Shown here in pieces: positions 45,615 to 54,412 of a stretch of 64,000 bases of DNA (within the stretch, counting starts at the first letter, position 1; each line of letters starts with the position of its first letter). The notes under the pieces are model-generated. The model had not been told where the DNA came from and did not search any database. It saw only the letters and a program-made list of their open reading frames with translations. The stretch lies in assembly GCA_009777775.1 (NCBI GenBank), contig WRLE01000002.1:1-64000 (forward strand), written 5' to 3'. The DNA comes from Oscillospiraceae bacterium (GTDB lineage Bacteria; Bacillota; Clostridia; Oscillospirales; Oscillospiraceae). A program made the position numbers and the translations under genes.

Positions 45615-46409
45615 GTGCAGAAATATGAATTAACCGAACGCGGAAAAATCCTGGTAGTTAGCATTGTGGTTGTTATTTTATTGGTCTTGTCTGCAATATT
45701 AATGATTAGAGCAAACGCAAACCAATCTCCCATCGATACCAGTCCTTCTACTAGCGAGCAAACACCCATGGATACGACACCCATGGATACTGCCTCGCCT
45801 ATTTCAGATACATCAGAAAGTCCGCCGCCAAGTGGCGGCGGTTTTGGTGATGATGAAAATATTGCTCCATCTGACGAAAATGGTGATGACGATGAAATCG
45901 TTCCATCACACGATAATAGCAATGACGATAATAACAACGATGAAACCAATGATGAGACTAACGATGACCTAACAGACATTTCAAATGAAAACGATGATAA
46001 TAGCGTAGTCAGCTCTCCACCAATAGATGATGACATCATTAATATCATCCAAATTACCGGTCCCACTGGAGGAAATCCTAAGGCTGGTACCCTTATATTT
46101 CTCTTTGCGCCAGATTATCAAAATGAAATTGATTCTCAGACACAATTGCTGCTTTCAGATTTTTTGCTCGCATCGAGCAATAATGAAAACAGCACTATAG
46201 CCATTGAGACTCCGTTACTATCCGCAGAGCACAGCCAAGTTCTAATGACCGCTATGGTTGATGCTTTTGCTCAGAATGACATTCCCGAGTACCGTATATC
46301 CCATATTCAAAGGGAGACCCCAGATGAAGTCAAAGATGAAGAAACAACCATTGATGGGGTAACAATAATTGAGGTCAGTCTTTATTATATTACTTCTGGT
46401 GGGAAATAA
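45615..46409 (+). CDS. membrane-anchored protein with acidic linker and possible OmpA-like C-terminal domain
   Basis: This 264-residue protein is read from a GTG at 45615 (MQKYELTERGKILVVSIVVV), six bases after GAGGGGG. One transmembrane helix is at about 14-34. A Pro/Ser/Thr and then Asp/Asn-rich linker covers about 40-145. The last 110 residues (GTLIFLFAPDYQNEIDSQTQ, LLSAEHSQVLMTAMVDAF) have the size and helix-strand order of an OmpA/MotB-type domain, but the peptidoglycan-binding residues are not clear. It pairs with the upstream acidic protein. The role is unknown. Confidence 0.6.
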   Translation: MQKYELTERGKILVVSIVVVILLVLSAILMIRANANQSPIDTSPSTSEQTPMDTTPMDTASPISDTSESPPPSGGGFGDDENIAPSDENGDDDEIVPSHDNSNDDNNNDETNDETNDDLTDISNENDDNSVVSSPPIDDDIINIIQITGPTGGNPKAGTLIFLFAPDYQNEIDSQTQLLLSDFLLASSNNENSTIAIETPLLSAEHSQVLMTAMVDAFAQNDIPEYRISHIQRETPDEVKDEETTIDGVTIIEVSLYYITSGGK

Positions 46410-46418
46410 ATTAAGAAT

Positions 46419-47780
46419 TTACATTTTTTCCAATATTGGCAGCAACTCTTCAAACATCATTCCATGTGACGCTTTTACAAGAACAGCGTCGCCTTTTTTT
46501 ATTAAATTAGGTAGAGCAGCCATTAGGCTCGCTTTGCTGGAATAGTATTTTGCCAAATCCCCTCCTGCTGACAAATACTCATCATATATAAACTTTGCTT
46601 TTTCACCACAGCAAATCAAACTATCCACTCCCTTTTCCCAGGCGAAAGCACCTATTCTTCCATGGAGTTCGTCTGATTGTTCTCCTAAATCCAGCATATC
46701 GCCTAAAATGGCAACTCGACGTTGGTTGAGCATGGAAAGTGATGTCAAAGCTGCCATTACCGAATTTGGATTGGCATTATAGCAATCATCGATGAGGGTG
46801 ATATATGCGGTATCTTTTATATTTGACCTACCATCCAGTGGAGCATATGTCATCAGCCCTTTTTGTATTTCCTCATTCGATAGGCCGAGTATGCGACCCG
46901 CTGCCACTGCCGCCAACGCAGCCATAGGCAGGTGGCTGCCATATGATGCAATTTTAACATCGAAGCTTCCAAAATCGCCAAGTACATCAAATTTTACTTT
47001 TTCTGTACCGATTTGCGTTATATTTTCCGCACGAACATCATTATGCTCACCCATACCAAAGAATGTTGTGCTCATACCAGTGTTGGCATTTTTTAGCAGC
47101 TCATTATCACCGTTTAATATGGCTTTGCCGTTAGGATTCATAAAAGCAAAAACTTCGCTCTTGGCTTCCAGCACGCCTTTCAAGCTTCCAAGGGTTTCCA
47201 AGTGGGAATATCCGATTTGTGTAATTATGCATATATCGGGTTTTACCATTTGTGCCAGTCTACTCATTTCACCGAAATCGCTGATACCCATTTCGATTAC
47301 TGCTGCATCATGACTTTCATCTAGTAATAAAAGCGTCAAGGGTACACCCAGTTCATTATTGAGGTTGTCTGGGGTTTTTAAAACATTAAACTTCGATTCC
47401 AGCACAGTAGCAGTCATTTCTTTTGTGGTTGTTTTACCCACACTGCCTGTTATTCCTATAATTGGGATGTTAAAAAGGCTCCTGTGATACTCACCAACTT
47501 TTTTAATGGCTTCCAAGGTGGAAGAGACCAACACATATGGACCTTGAGCATCGGGAATTGTTTTTTGCGCCAAACAGCAAGCGGCACCTGACTCAAAAGC
47601 ATTATTGGCGAAAGAATGCCCATCTGCGTTAGTTCCTTCAATGCAGACAAAGAGATTCCCTGCTTTTACCTCCCTGCTGTCTCTAACAGCTCCAGAAATG
47701 GGATTATTAAAATCATCAGGATTCCCTATAACTTCACCATTTGTAATATTCGCAATTATTTTAGGCGTTAAGTGCTCCAT
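46419..47780 (-). CDS. murF: UDP-N-acetylmuramoyl-tripeptide--D-alanyl-D-alanine ligase
   Basis: This 453-residue protein has GGAGGAG upstream. It has the Mur ligase pattern: N-terminal domain (GNLFVCIEGTNADGHSFANN), ATP-binding GITGSVGKTTTKE, VIEMGISDFGEMSRL typical of MurF, and IDDCYNANPNSVMAAL. It adds D-Ala-D-Ala to UDP-MurNAc-tripeptide, the last cytosolic step of the peptidoglycan precursor. It stands alone here, convergent with the OmpA-like gene, outside a dcw cluster. Confidence 0.95.
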   Translation of the reverse strand: MEHLTPKIIANITNGEVIGNPDDFNNPISGAVRDSREVKAGNLFVCIEGTNADGHSFANNAFESGAACCLAQKTIPDAQGPYVLVSSTLEAIKKVGEYHRSLFNIPIIGITGSVGKTTTKEMTATVLESKFNVLKTPDNLNNELGVPLTLLLLDESHDAAVIEMGISDFGEMSRLAQMVKPDICIITQIGYSHLETLGSLKGVLEAKSEVFAFMNPNGKAILNGDNELLKNANTGMSTTFFGMGEHNDVRAENITQIGTEKVKFDVLGDFGSFDVKIASYGSHLPMAALAAVAAGRILGLSNEEIQKGLMTYAPLDGRSNIKDTAYITLIDDCYNANPNSVMAALTSLSMLNQRRVAILGDMLDLGEQSDELHGRIGAFAWEKGVDSLICCGEKAKFIYDEYLSAGGDLAKYYSSKASLMAALPNLIKKGDAVLVKASHGMMFEELLPILEKM

Positions 47781-48091
47781 ATCGAATTATCTCCTCCACA
47801 ATAAATTTTTTCACTGTATATTTTTCACCCCAGCAGTATACACCGATTAGTTTATTTGTTCAACAATGCTGTGAAGATTGCCACGTTGCAACGCTGCTCG
47901 CAATGACACGGGGGGGGTTAGGCTCCCTTTGAAATTGGCACTACATTTCTCATTTAATTTGCTATTTCAACATTTTCTATTGACCAAGCGGCTTTGCTGT
48001 GATTAAATGCGTCCATACAGGCGCGGTTTTGCTGCATACCATAAAACGCCTCAAAATAATACATCAGCCCAATATGAGAGGAGTCAAACCA
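47781..48091. other. intergenic region with repeat R2b
   Basis: It contains the R2 copy at 47875-47909, followed by a run of nine G. No gene, RNA or clear promoter was recognised; an open frame from 47999 is only an upstream extension of the next gene. Confidence 0.45.
47875..47909. repeat. R2 dispersed repeat, copy b
   Basis: The same 35-bp sequence as at 43068-43102 apart from one base, in the same orientation. Confidence 0.75.
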
Positions 48092-49135
48092 ATGGCGAGA
48101 ATTACACCAAAGGAAAACTTTTTGAAACTGGCAGGCGGAGGTCATCCGGAGTATGTGCCCTACTACACATTCATGGGCAATGAACCCATACCAGAAATAT
48201 CCACCAAGGGAGCATCTCCAAACATTTTTGTTCCCAATCCACCCAATGCCGATGGGAGTTACACAAGCGTATGGGGAGTGACCAACTACCCCAATCAAGA
48301 TACAGCAGGTTCATCGATGCCAGAACCGAATGTATTTATCCTTGAAGATATTACGAAATGGCGAGATGCAATCAGAATCCCCACACTGAAAGACGACCTG
48401 GATTTTGAAGCGATGGCAAAGGCGGACTTTGAGCGCATCGGCATTGATCGTAATGAAACAGCACTGAGAACTGGCTTCGGATTCGGTCCTTGGATGTCCT
48501 TGGTATCCTTCATGGGCTTCGAGGGAGCCTTGCTTGCCATGGCTGAGGAGCCTGAATATGTAAAGGAACTCTTTGACTGGATGGCATCTTTTTATGAGCC
48601 CTATATCACCCAAGTCTTGGATGCATATCAGCCTGATATTTGGAGCTTAAGCGATGATACCTGCACCGAACGGGGTCCTTTCTTTTCTGTGGATATGTAT
48701 AAAGACCTTATGAAGCCATACTATTCTCGTTTTTCAAAGCTTGCTAAAGAAAGGGGAATTCCCATTATTTTCCATATTTGCGGAAATGTTGAGCCTTTTA
48801 TCCCCGATATGATTGACCTTGGTGTCAAATATATTGAGCCTGCGCAAGAAACAAACGATATTATGGCTTTGAAGGAGCAATACAAGGGTCAAATGTCATA
48901 TCTTGGTGCCCATGATTGGGGTAAGCACCTTCCGAAAAATTATCCAGATTACGACGAAGAAGAAGTGCGAGCCGATGTTCGAGCGACAATTGATAAATAT
49001 AGTCCAGGCGGTGCTTTTGGTACTCTTATCTGGCCCGTTAGCTTTGTGGGAGACCCACATATAGACGACTTGAAAAAGCTAATATGGAACGAAGCATACG
49101 AGTATGGTAAAAAAGCTTACGGATATACAGAATAA
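48092..49135 (+). CDS. uroporphyrinogen decarboxylase-family protein (methyltransferase-like), second copy
   Basis: This 347-residue protein is read from the ATG at 48092 (MARITPKENFLKLAGGGHPE), eight bases after AGGAG. The N-terminal TPKENFLKLAGG is typical of the URO-D/MtaA family. The HxCG motif is in IIFHICGNVEPFIPDMIDLG, as in cobalamin-dependent methyltransferase partners. The C-terminal cysteine of MtaA is not seen (SPGGAFGTLIWPVSF). It is only distantly related to the copy at 22304. No corrinoid protein is adjacent, so the methyl donor cannot be named. Confidence 0.8.
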   Translation: MARITPKENFLKLAGGGHPEYVPYYTFMGNEPIPEISTKGASPNIFVPNPPNADGSYTSVWGVTNYPNQDTAGSSMPEPNVFILEDITKWRDAIRIPTLKDDLDFEAMAKADFERIGIDRNETALRTGFGFGPWMSLVSFMGFEGALLAMAEEPEYVKELFDWMASFYEPYITQVLDAYQPDIWSLSDDTCTERGPFFSVDMYKDLMKPYYSRFSKLAKERGIPIIFHICGNVEPFIPDMIDLGVKYIEPAQETNDIMALKEQYKGQMSYLGAHDWGKHLPKNYPDYDEEEVRADVRATIDKYSPGGAFGTLIWPVSFVGDPHIDDLKKLIWNEAYEYGKKAYGYTE

Positions 49136-49159
49136 AGAATAAAATCTCTTTATTTGATA

Positions 49160-49189
49160 TTGACAAATGGGCGTTGGGTGGGTTATAAT
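49160..49189 (+). promoter_or_regulatory. consensus promoter of the tRNA-Met/tRNA-Glu genes
   Basis: TTGACA at 49160-49165, an 18-bp spacer and TATAAT at 49184-49189, 20 bases before the first tRNA. Confidence 0.85.
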
Positions 49190-49208
49190 CAAGCCCGCTC
49201 AACTCTTT

Positions 49209-49285
49209 GGCGGCATAGCTCAGTTGGCTAGAGCACACGGTTCATACCCGTGGTGTCACTGGTTCAAATCCAGTTGCCGCTACCA
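49209..49285 (+). tRNA. tRNA-Met (anticodon CAT)
   Basis: The 77-nt cloverleaf has D arm AGCTCAGTTGGCTAGAGC, anticodon loop TTCATAC on an ACGG/CCGT stem, GGTTCAAATCC in the T arm and an encoded CCA. The acceptor has a G-U first pair. It is of the elongator type. A perfect 7-bp hairpin (CGCCGCC/GGCGGCG, 49316-49332) separates it from tRNA-Glu and may guide processing. Confidence 0.9.
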
Positions 49286-49335
49286 AGGCGCACAGTTACA
49301 AAAACCTGCGCCAATCGCCGCCTTTGGCGGCGCGA

Positions 49336-49410
49336 GGCCCGTTGGTCAAGCGGTTAAGACTCCGCCCTTTCACGGCGGCAACACGGGTTCGAGTCCCGTA
49401 CGGGTCACCA
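49336..49410 (+). tRNA. tRNA-Glu (anticodon TTC)
   Basis: The 75-nt cloverleaf has acceptor GGCCCGT/ACGGGTC, anticodon loop CTTTCAC, GGTTCGAGTCC in the T arm and an encoded CCA. Confidence 0.92.
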
Positions 49411-49457
49411 AAAATGAAAATCCCAAAAAATTATTTTTATGGGGTTTTCTTTTTTTC

Positions 49458-49541
49458 TGCATTTATCACTTTGCATTTTTCGCTTTGCATTTATTACTAT
49501 GCATTTATTACTATGCATTTATTACTATGCATTTATTACAT
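49458..49541. repeat. AT-rich tandem repeat downstream of tRNA-Glu
   Basis: Units of TGCATTTATTACTA (14 bp) are repeated about four times, preceded by two diverged units. It is in the 49411-49752 gap between tRNA-Glu and the sugar-binding gene. Confidence 0.8.
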
Positions 49542-49600
49542 TGTCTATATATCATTAAGCCAATTGATGAAATAAACCGATAAATTATAACGAGGCTAAA

Positions 49601-49703
49601 ATTTTCGACATATTTCACCCATTTTCAACATATTTTTCACATTTTGGGGTGTAAGAATTGCGTATGCTATATGGTTTAATATGAAAAATTCGACATATTT
49701 TAT
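49601..49703 (+). promoter_or_regulatory. direct repeats upstream of malE-like gene
   Basis: A 20-bp unit, ATTTTCGACATATTTCACCC, is repeated imperfectly at 49621-49640, and its core TTCGACATATTT returns at about 49689-49700. The spacing suggests a regulator-binding region for the sugar importer. A clear -35/-10 pair was not found. Confidence 0.35.
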
Positions 49704-49752
49704 GTATAACGACCATATGAATAAATAATATAATAATTTTTGGAGGAACCAT

Positions 49753-51000
49753 ATGAAAAAATGGATCGCTTTGCTGGCAATGGCTGCAATGATATTCAGC
49801 CTTTGCGCATGCAACAACTCACAAGGAGGCACAAACAATAGCAACTCAAGCCCTAGCGACTCAACTAATGATACGAATGTACCAGCGGTTACGCTGAAAG
49901 TATGGGCAGCGCAGGAGGACCAGGCATTAACTCGAGAAATAGCCGACAGATTTATTGCCCAATACACAGATTTTGATGTCACCATCGAATTTGGTGTGGT
50001 TGGCGAACCGGATGCTTACAAAACATTTAGCGAAGACCCTGAAGCAGCTGCTGACATATTTTTCTTTCCCAACGACCAACTACGAAGCTTCTATGATGCT
50101 GGCGGCTTATATGAAATCACCCGCAACAAAGACGATATTGTTGCTCGAAACGTTGAAGGTTCAATAAATTCCGCAACAATCGACGGAAGACTCTATGGAT
50201 ATCCGGTAACTGCTGACAATGGGTATTTTCTATACTATGACAAGTCTATACTCAGTGAAGACGATGTTTTGACTCTTGACAGATTATTGGAAGTTTCCCA
50301 AGACGCGGGAAAAAGAGTGCTGATGAATCTCGATAATAACGGATTTTATGTCGCATCATTCTTCTTTGGTGCTGGTTGTACATTGTCCATTGATAATAAC
50401 GGAAATCAAATGTGCGACTTCAATAATGCAAATGGCTTAGCAGCTGCTGCATCAATGCAAGCATTTGCAGCCCATCCAGCCTTCATTGAAGGCAACGATG
50501 ATGTATTGAAAGGCGGCATTGGTGGCAGTATAGCAGCTGGGGTTTCTGGCTCCTGGAATGCTTCTGATATTTCAGCAAAACTCGGTGAAAACTATGCAGC
50601 GACAAAATTACCCACTTTTACTATGAATGGACAACAGGTGCAAATGGGTTCCTTTGGCGGTTATAAGCTGGTTGGAATCAATGCCATGATTTCTGATCCT
50701 ATGAAATTAGTGGCAGCCATGGATTTTGCCGATTTCTTGACAAATGAAGAGAACCAAGTCATTCGCTATATCGCTCGTGAAATGGGTCCATCGAATTTAA
50801 ATGCAGCTGCCAATCCAGCTGTTTCGGAAAATGTAGCATTAAATGCACTGGCGAAACAAGCACCTTATGCAGTTTCTCAAAACGAAGTCCTCAATAGCTA
50901 TTGGTATCCAGCCGGTGCCTTTGGTACCGCAATGGTGAATCTGGATAGCACCAATCTACAGACATTACTGGATAATATGGTGGCTCAGATTCAATCATAG
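49753..51000 (+). CDS. malE: maltodextrin-type solute-binding lipoprotein
   Basis: This 415-residue protein has GGAGG six bases before the ATG. The lipobox is LCAC at about 20, followed by a Ser/Asn/Thr linker. The mature part has LKVWAAQEDQALTREIADRF, TIDGRLYGYPVTADNGYFLY and GGYKLVGINAMI, typical of MalE/MdxE proteins. It captures malto-oligosaccharides or related sugars outside the membrane for the permease encoded by the next two genes. No ATPase gene is in the cluster; such importers usually share an MsmX/MalK-type ATPase encoded elsewhere. Confidence 0.9.
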   Translation: MKKWIALLAMAAMIFSLCACNNSQGGTNNSNSSPSDSTNDTNVPAVTLKVWAAQEDQALTREIADRFIAQYTDFDVTIEFGVVGEPDAYKTFSEDPEAAADIFFFPNDQLRSFYDAGGLYEITRNKDDIVARNVEGSINSATIDGRLYGYPVTADNGYFLYYDKSILSEDDVLTLDRLLEVSQDAGKRVLMNLDNNGFYVASFFFGAGCTLSIDNNGNQMCDFNNANGLAAAASMQAFAAHPAFIEGNDDVLKGGIGGSIAAGVSGSWNASDISAKLGENYAATKLPTFTMNGQQVQMGSFGGYKLVGINAMISDPMKLVAAMDFADFLTNEENQVIRYIAREMGPSNLNAAANPAVSENVALNALAKQAPYAVSQNEVLNSYWYPAGAFGTAMVNLDSTNLQTLLDNMVAQIQS

Positions 51001-51014
51001 TTTAGGTATATTTC

Positions 51015-51035
51015 GGGGTGGGGTTTTCCCACCCC
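51015..51035 (+). promoter_or_regulatory. GC-rich hairpin between malE-like and malF-like genes
   Basis: GGGGTGGG and CCCACCCC form an 8-bp stem with a 5-base loop and no T-run. Such hairpins stabilise the binding-protein message and lower permease expression. Confidence 0.65.
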
Positions 51036-51064
51036 AAATGTCTTTATAAAGCGAGGTGAAAAAG

Positions 51065-52450
51065 TTGGAAGAAAGACAGGTAAAGCATAAAGACAAAGAA
51101 GAAATATCAACAATCAATGCCATTGCCTATGGTAACTGGGCAACGAAATTAACGTTGCTAGTCTCTGGTTTTGGCAATATATATCACAAGCAATTTGTAA
51201 AAGGACTGATTTTTCTCTCCATGCAAATATCCGCAATTCTACTGTTCTTTACATTTGGTTGGCAATACGTTTCCAACATGAATACCCTTGGTACCCATAC
51301 AATGCGCAGCGAAATTGACCCTACATATGGGATTGCAGTCAATGTACCTGGTGATAACTCATTGCAAATCCTACTCTTTTCCATATTTGCAATCGCCATC
51401 ATGTTGCTTGCCTTTGCCATACATTTAGCAGCAGTTAGATCGTCATATGCAGCAGAAATCGATATAAAACGTGGTAGACAGCCCACAAGCTTTATCACAG
51501 ATTTACGCAATATGCTAGACAAAAACATACATACTGCCATGCTCGGTTTACCTACCCTTGGCGTTCTCGCATTTACTGTCATACCCATTGTATTCATGAT
51601 TCTACTGGCTTTCACCAACTTCGACCGCCTACATCAACCGCCAGGCAATCTATTCACTTGGGTGGGCTTGAGAAACTTTTTCGATACCCTTTCATTCAAC
51701 GGAATCATGGGCCATACCTTTACCAAGGTTTTAGGTTGGACGCTTATATGGGCTGTATTTGCTACTTTTCTCAATTACTTTTTAGGCATGACTGTTGCTC
51801 TTATGATTAATAAAAAGGGAATTCATCTAAAATCATTATGGCGTACATGCTTTGTTATATCCATCGCTGTACCAGGCTTTGTCACATTGCTTTTCATGAG
51901 ACAAATGCTAGCAGATACGGGATCTATCAATGAGCTACTCAAAAGCGATTTTGCTCAAAGGCTGGGATTATCGACGGTGCAATTTCTCAGAGACCCGGCA
52001 ATTGCGCGTGTGACTGTAATAATTGTAAATTTATGGATTGGTATACCATATACCATGCTTATAACTTCCGGAATTCTAATGAATATACCAGAAGACCTTT
52101 ATGAAGCCGCTCGCATTGATGGTGCTGGACCAGCGAAGCAATTTCAAGCAATCACCCTTCCATATATGCTTACCATTACAGCACCCTATTTGATTACCCA
52201 ATTCATTGGGAACATAAACAATTTCAACGCAATATACTTTCTAACCGCAGGGGGACCCCCTGCCACAGACTATTACAATGCAGGAAAAACAGACCTTTTA
52301 GTTACATGGCTGTATAAACTGACAGTTACCCATGGCGACTATAACCTCGCCAGTGTCATCGGTATTTTCGCTTTCATAATTAGTGCCATAATAGCCCTTG
52401 TAACTTTCAACATAACTGCTTCCGCACAAAAGGAGGAGACATTCAGATGA
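51065..52450 (+). CDS. malF: maltodextrin-type ABC permease, MalF-like
   Basis: This protein has about 461 residues. I choose the TTG at 51065 because GAGG lies eight bases upstream; the in-frame GTG at 51056 overlaps that site. An N-terminal cytoplasmic stretch and two helices with an outside loop (about 40-150) precede the six-helix permease core. The EAA loop, which contacts the ATPase, is EAARIDGAGPAKQFQAITLP. WVGLRNFFDTLSF is typical of MalF. It pairs with MalG, whose start overlaps its end. Confidence 0.9.
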   Translation: MEERQVKHKDKEEISTINAIAYGNWATKLTLLVSGFGNIYHKQFVKGLIFLSMQISAILLFFTFGWQYVSNMNTLGTHTMRSEIDPTYGIAVNVPGDNSLQILLFSIFAIAIMLLAFAIHLAAVRSSYAAEIDIKRGRQPTSFITDLRNMLDKNIHTAMLGLPTLGVLAFTVIPIVFMILLAFTNFDRLHQPPGNLFTWVGLRNFFDTLSFNGIMGHTFTKVLGWTLIWAVFATFLNYFLGMTVALMINKKGIHLKSLWRTCFVISIAVPGFVTLLFMRQMLADTGSINELLKSDFAQRLGLSTVQFLRDPAIARVTVIIVNLWIGIPYTMLITSGILMNIPEDLYEAARIDGAGPAKQFQAITLPYMLTITAPYLITQFIGNINNFNAIYFLTAGGPPATDYYNAGKTDLLVTWLYKLTVTHGDYNLASVIGIFAFIISAIIALVTFNITASAQKEETFR

Positions 52451-53301
52451 AGAGCATGAAAACAAGACGAACCCTCGCCAATATCACCATTTATGTCCTG
52501 CTGATTGTTTTATCCATATTATGGCTATTACCCATTGTTTACTTAGTTATAACATCATTTCGTGGTGAACCTGGTGCTTGGCTCGATGGCTATGTCATAC
52601 CAAAGGAGTGGACAATCGGAAACTACACAAGGCTGTTTACTGACACAAGCCAATTCAATTATCCCCTATGGTTTAAAAATACCTTGGTTGTGGCGATCTT
52701 AAGCTGCATCATTTCTACAATATTTGTTCTATTCACCTCCTATGCATTTTCCCGCTTGCGTTTCAAAATGAGACGCCCAATGATGAACATCGTATTGGTA
52801 CTGGGTATGTTTCCAGGATTCATGAGTGTCATCGCAATATATCATTTGGTGAAACTCATAGGACTTGATCAGTCTTTATCTGCTTTAGTGTTGATTTATT
52901 CTGGTTCTGCTGGCTTGTCTTATTATATAATGAAAGGCTTTTTCGATACGATTCCAAGGGAACTGGACGAATCTGCCAACTTAGATGGCTGCACCAACTG
53001 GCAAATATTCACAAAAATAACCATTCCTCTATCTCGTCCGGTAATAACATACACAGTAATGACAACCTTCAGCGCACCATGGGTGGATTTCATCATTGCC
53101 AGCGTTATAATGAAAGATAATTACAGCAATTATACCATTGCTCTGGGACTCTTTCGGATGCTAGAGAGGGAAAGCGTGACCCAGTGGTGGACTGCCTTTT
53201 GCGCTGGAGCGGTTCTTGTTTCCATTCCAATTGCAACTCTGTTTCTCCTAATGCAAAAGAACTATGTTGAAGGCATAACCGGAGGAAGCGTAAAAGGATA
53301 A
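52447..53301 (+). CDS. malG: maltodextrin-type ABC permease, MalG-like
   Basis: This 284-residue protein starts in an ATGA overlap with the MalF stop and follows AGGAGG. Six helices are visible. The EAA-like loop is ESANLDGCTNWQIFTKITIP, and FVLFTSYAFSRLRFKMRRP and GMFPGFMSVIAIYHLV are typical of MalG. It ends with the family's short GGSVKG tail. It forms the transmembrane channel together with MalF. Confidence 0.92.
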   Translation: MKSMKTRRTLANITIYVLLIVLSILWLLPIVYLVITSFRGEPGAWLDGYVIPKEWTIGNYTRLFTDTSQFNYPLWFKNTLVVAILSCIISTIFVLFTSYAFSRLRFKMRRPMMNIVLVLGMFPGFMSVIAIYHLVKLIGLDQSLSALVLIYSGSAGLSYYIMKGFFDTIPRELDESANLDGCTNWQIFTKITIPLSRPVITYTVMTTFSAPWVDFIIASVIMKDNYSNYTIALGLFRMLERESVTQWWTAFCAGAVLVSIPIATLFLLMQKNYVEGITGGSVKG

Positions 53302-53312
53302 AAAATCCCATC

Positions 53313-53341
53313 TTGACAATCCAGCTAGTGAGCATTATAAT
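53313..53341 (+). promoter_or_regulatory. perfect consensus promoter upstream of tandem repeats and tRNA-Val
   Basis: TTGACA at 53313-53318, a 17-bp spacer and TATAAT at 53336-53341. It lies 12 bases after the MalG stop and about 190 bases before tRNA-Val. The -10 box overlaps the first base pairs of the first 74-bp repeat. Confidence 0.75.
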
Positions 53342-53486
53342 CAAACGAAGTGAGAGTCGTGACCGAGCTAGCTCGGTCATGACCGAATGAGTGAAGATTA
53401 CAACGAAGTTTTAATCAAACGAAATGAGAGTCGTGACCGAGCTAGCTCGGTCATGACCGAATGAGTGAAGATTACAACGAAGTTTT
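53339..53486 (+). repeat. two tandem 74-bp repeats with 20-bp palindrome, in tRNA-Val leader
   Basis: Units at 53339-53412 and 53413-53486 differ at one base. Each contains the perfect palindrome TGACCGAGCTAGCTCGGTCA (53360-53379 in the first), which folds to an 8-bp stem with a CTAG loop, and ends AACGAAGTTTT. They lie between a consensus promoter and tRNA-Val, so they should be transcribed. The function is unknown. Confidence 0.85.
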
Positions 53487-53527
53487 TACTAATGAAAACT
53501 CGGCTTTGCATTAATGTAAGCTCATTG

Positions 53528-53604
53528 GGAGGCTTAGCTCAGCTGGTTAGAGCGCTCGCCTCACACGCGAGAGGTCGATGGTTCGAGTCCATTAGTCTCC
53601 ACCA
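53528..53604 (+). tRNA. tRNA-Val (anticodon CAC)
   Basis: The 77-nt cloverleaf has acceptor GGAGGCT/AGTCTCC, D arm TAGCTCAGCTGGTTAGAGC, anticodon loop CTCACAC on a TCGC/GCGA stem, GGTTCGAGTCC in the T arm and an encoded CCA. Confidence 0.9.
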
Positions 53605-53610
53605 GAAATT

Positions 53611-53698
53611 GCAAACCGAATCCAGCGTGTTATACTAGCGAGTGAAGATATTCACAGATTAATTGCGCTCACTGGTATTTGTAATGGGTTCGGTTTGT
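53611..53698. repeat. long-range inverted repeat after tRNA-Val
   Basis: GCAAACCGAATCC (53611-53623) pairs with GGGTTCGGTTTGT (53686-53698) with two mismatches, about 60 bases apart. There is no T-run. A short direct repeat (ATTGACCCC twice) follows before the TetR gene. Confidence 0.5.
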
Positions 53699-53762
53699 AC
53701 TATTGACCCCTTTGTACGATTGACCCCATAATAGAGATATTGCATTTGAGGTGTACCATTTT

Positions 53763-54380
53763 ATGGACGAGCTTTCAGGGACTAAAGAACGCATATTTGA
53801 CACATTCATCGAAATGGTCAGCGTCTTGGGCTATGAAAATGTCACAATCCGCGAAATAGCTAAAAGCATAGACATCAATGCAGCTTCGATATACTATCAT
53901 TACGAGAGCAAAGAGCGGATACTGGAGCATATATACGAATACTATTCCCATCATTATTTCGACACTCGCATTCCTGTTGAATCTATGAAAACCTTGGTGG
54001 AAACCGCAAATCCAGAAGAATTTATTTTTGCGATTGCTCGAAATTATGTTTCAGACGATGAAAAGAAGCATATGCGTATGATACTCATTACGAAAATCAT
54101 ATATATGCGGCTTTTTCAAGATAATACTGCAAATACCATGTTTCGGGAGCATAATGCCAACGACTATCAATATGTATCCGAAATATTGCAACATGGCATA
54201 GATGTGGGAAGAATACAGCCGGATTTCGATTTGGAAATATTCGCTCGCGTTATAACCGGTGCTATGATGGCTATGGGCATCGAAGCCTTTGCCAATCCAG
54301 ATTATTCCGTTGGTTTGCTTGACCATGAAGCCAGGGTCAGGTCTATGCTTGGCAGGCTATTTGATTCTGCACTACTGTAA
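53763..54380 (+). CDS. TetR-family transcriptional regulator
   Basis: This 205-residue protein is read from the ATG at 53763 (MDELSGTKERIFDTFIEMVS), nine bases after GAGGTG. The N-terminal helix-turn-helix is VTIREIAKSIDINAASIYYH followed by YESKERILEHIYE. The C-terminal ligand domain is family-specific (FARVITGAMMAMGIEAFANP). It is upstream of, and in the same direction as, the rubredoxin and desulfoferrodoxin genes, 155 bases away. It might regulate them or the sugar importer on its other side; no target is proven. Confidence 0.85.
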   Translation: MDELSGTKERIFDTFIEMVSVLGYENVTIREIAKSIDINAASIYYHYESKERILEHIYEYYSHHYFDTRIPVESMKTLVETANPEEFIFAIARNYVSDDEKKHMRMILITKIIYMRLFQDNTANTMFREHNANDYQYVSEILQHGIDVGRIQPDFDLEIFARVITGAMMAMGIEAFANPDYSVGLLDHEARVRSMLGRLFDSALL

Positions 54381-54412
54381 TATACAAACCAGTGGTGTTT
54401 TATTATGTGAAA

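Noticed and set aside
49458-49541. Possible CRISPR or replication-origin iterons
   Set aside because: The 14-bp AT-rich units have no spacers, and there is no replication gene nearby; it looks like a simple tandem repeat.
49167-49583. Open frame of 138 codons
   Set aside because: It covers two complete tRNA genes and the tandem AT-rich repeat.
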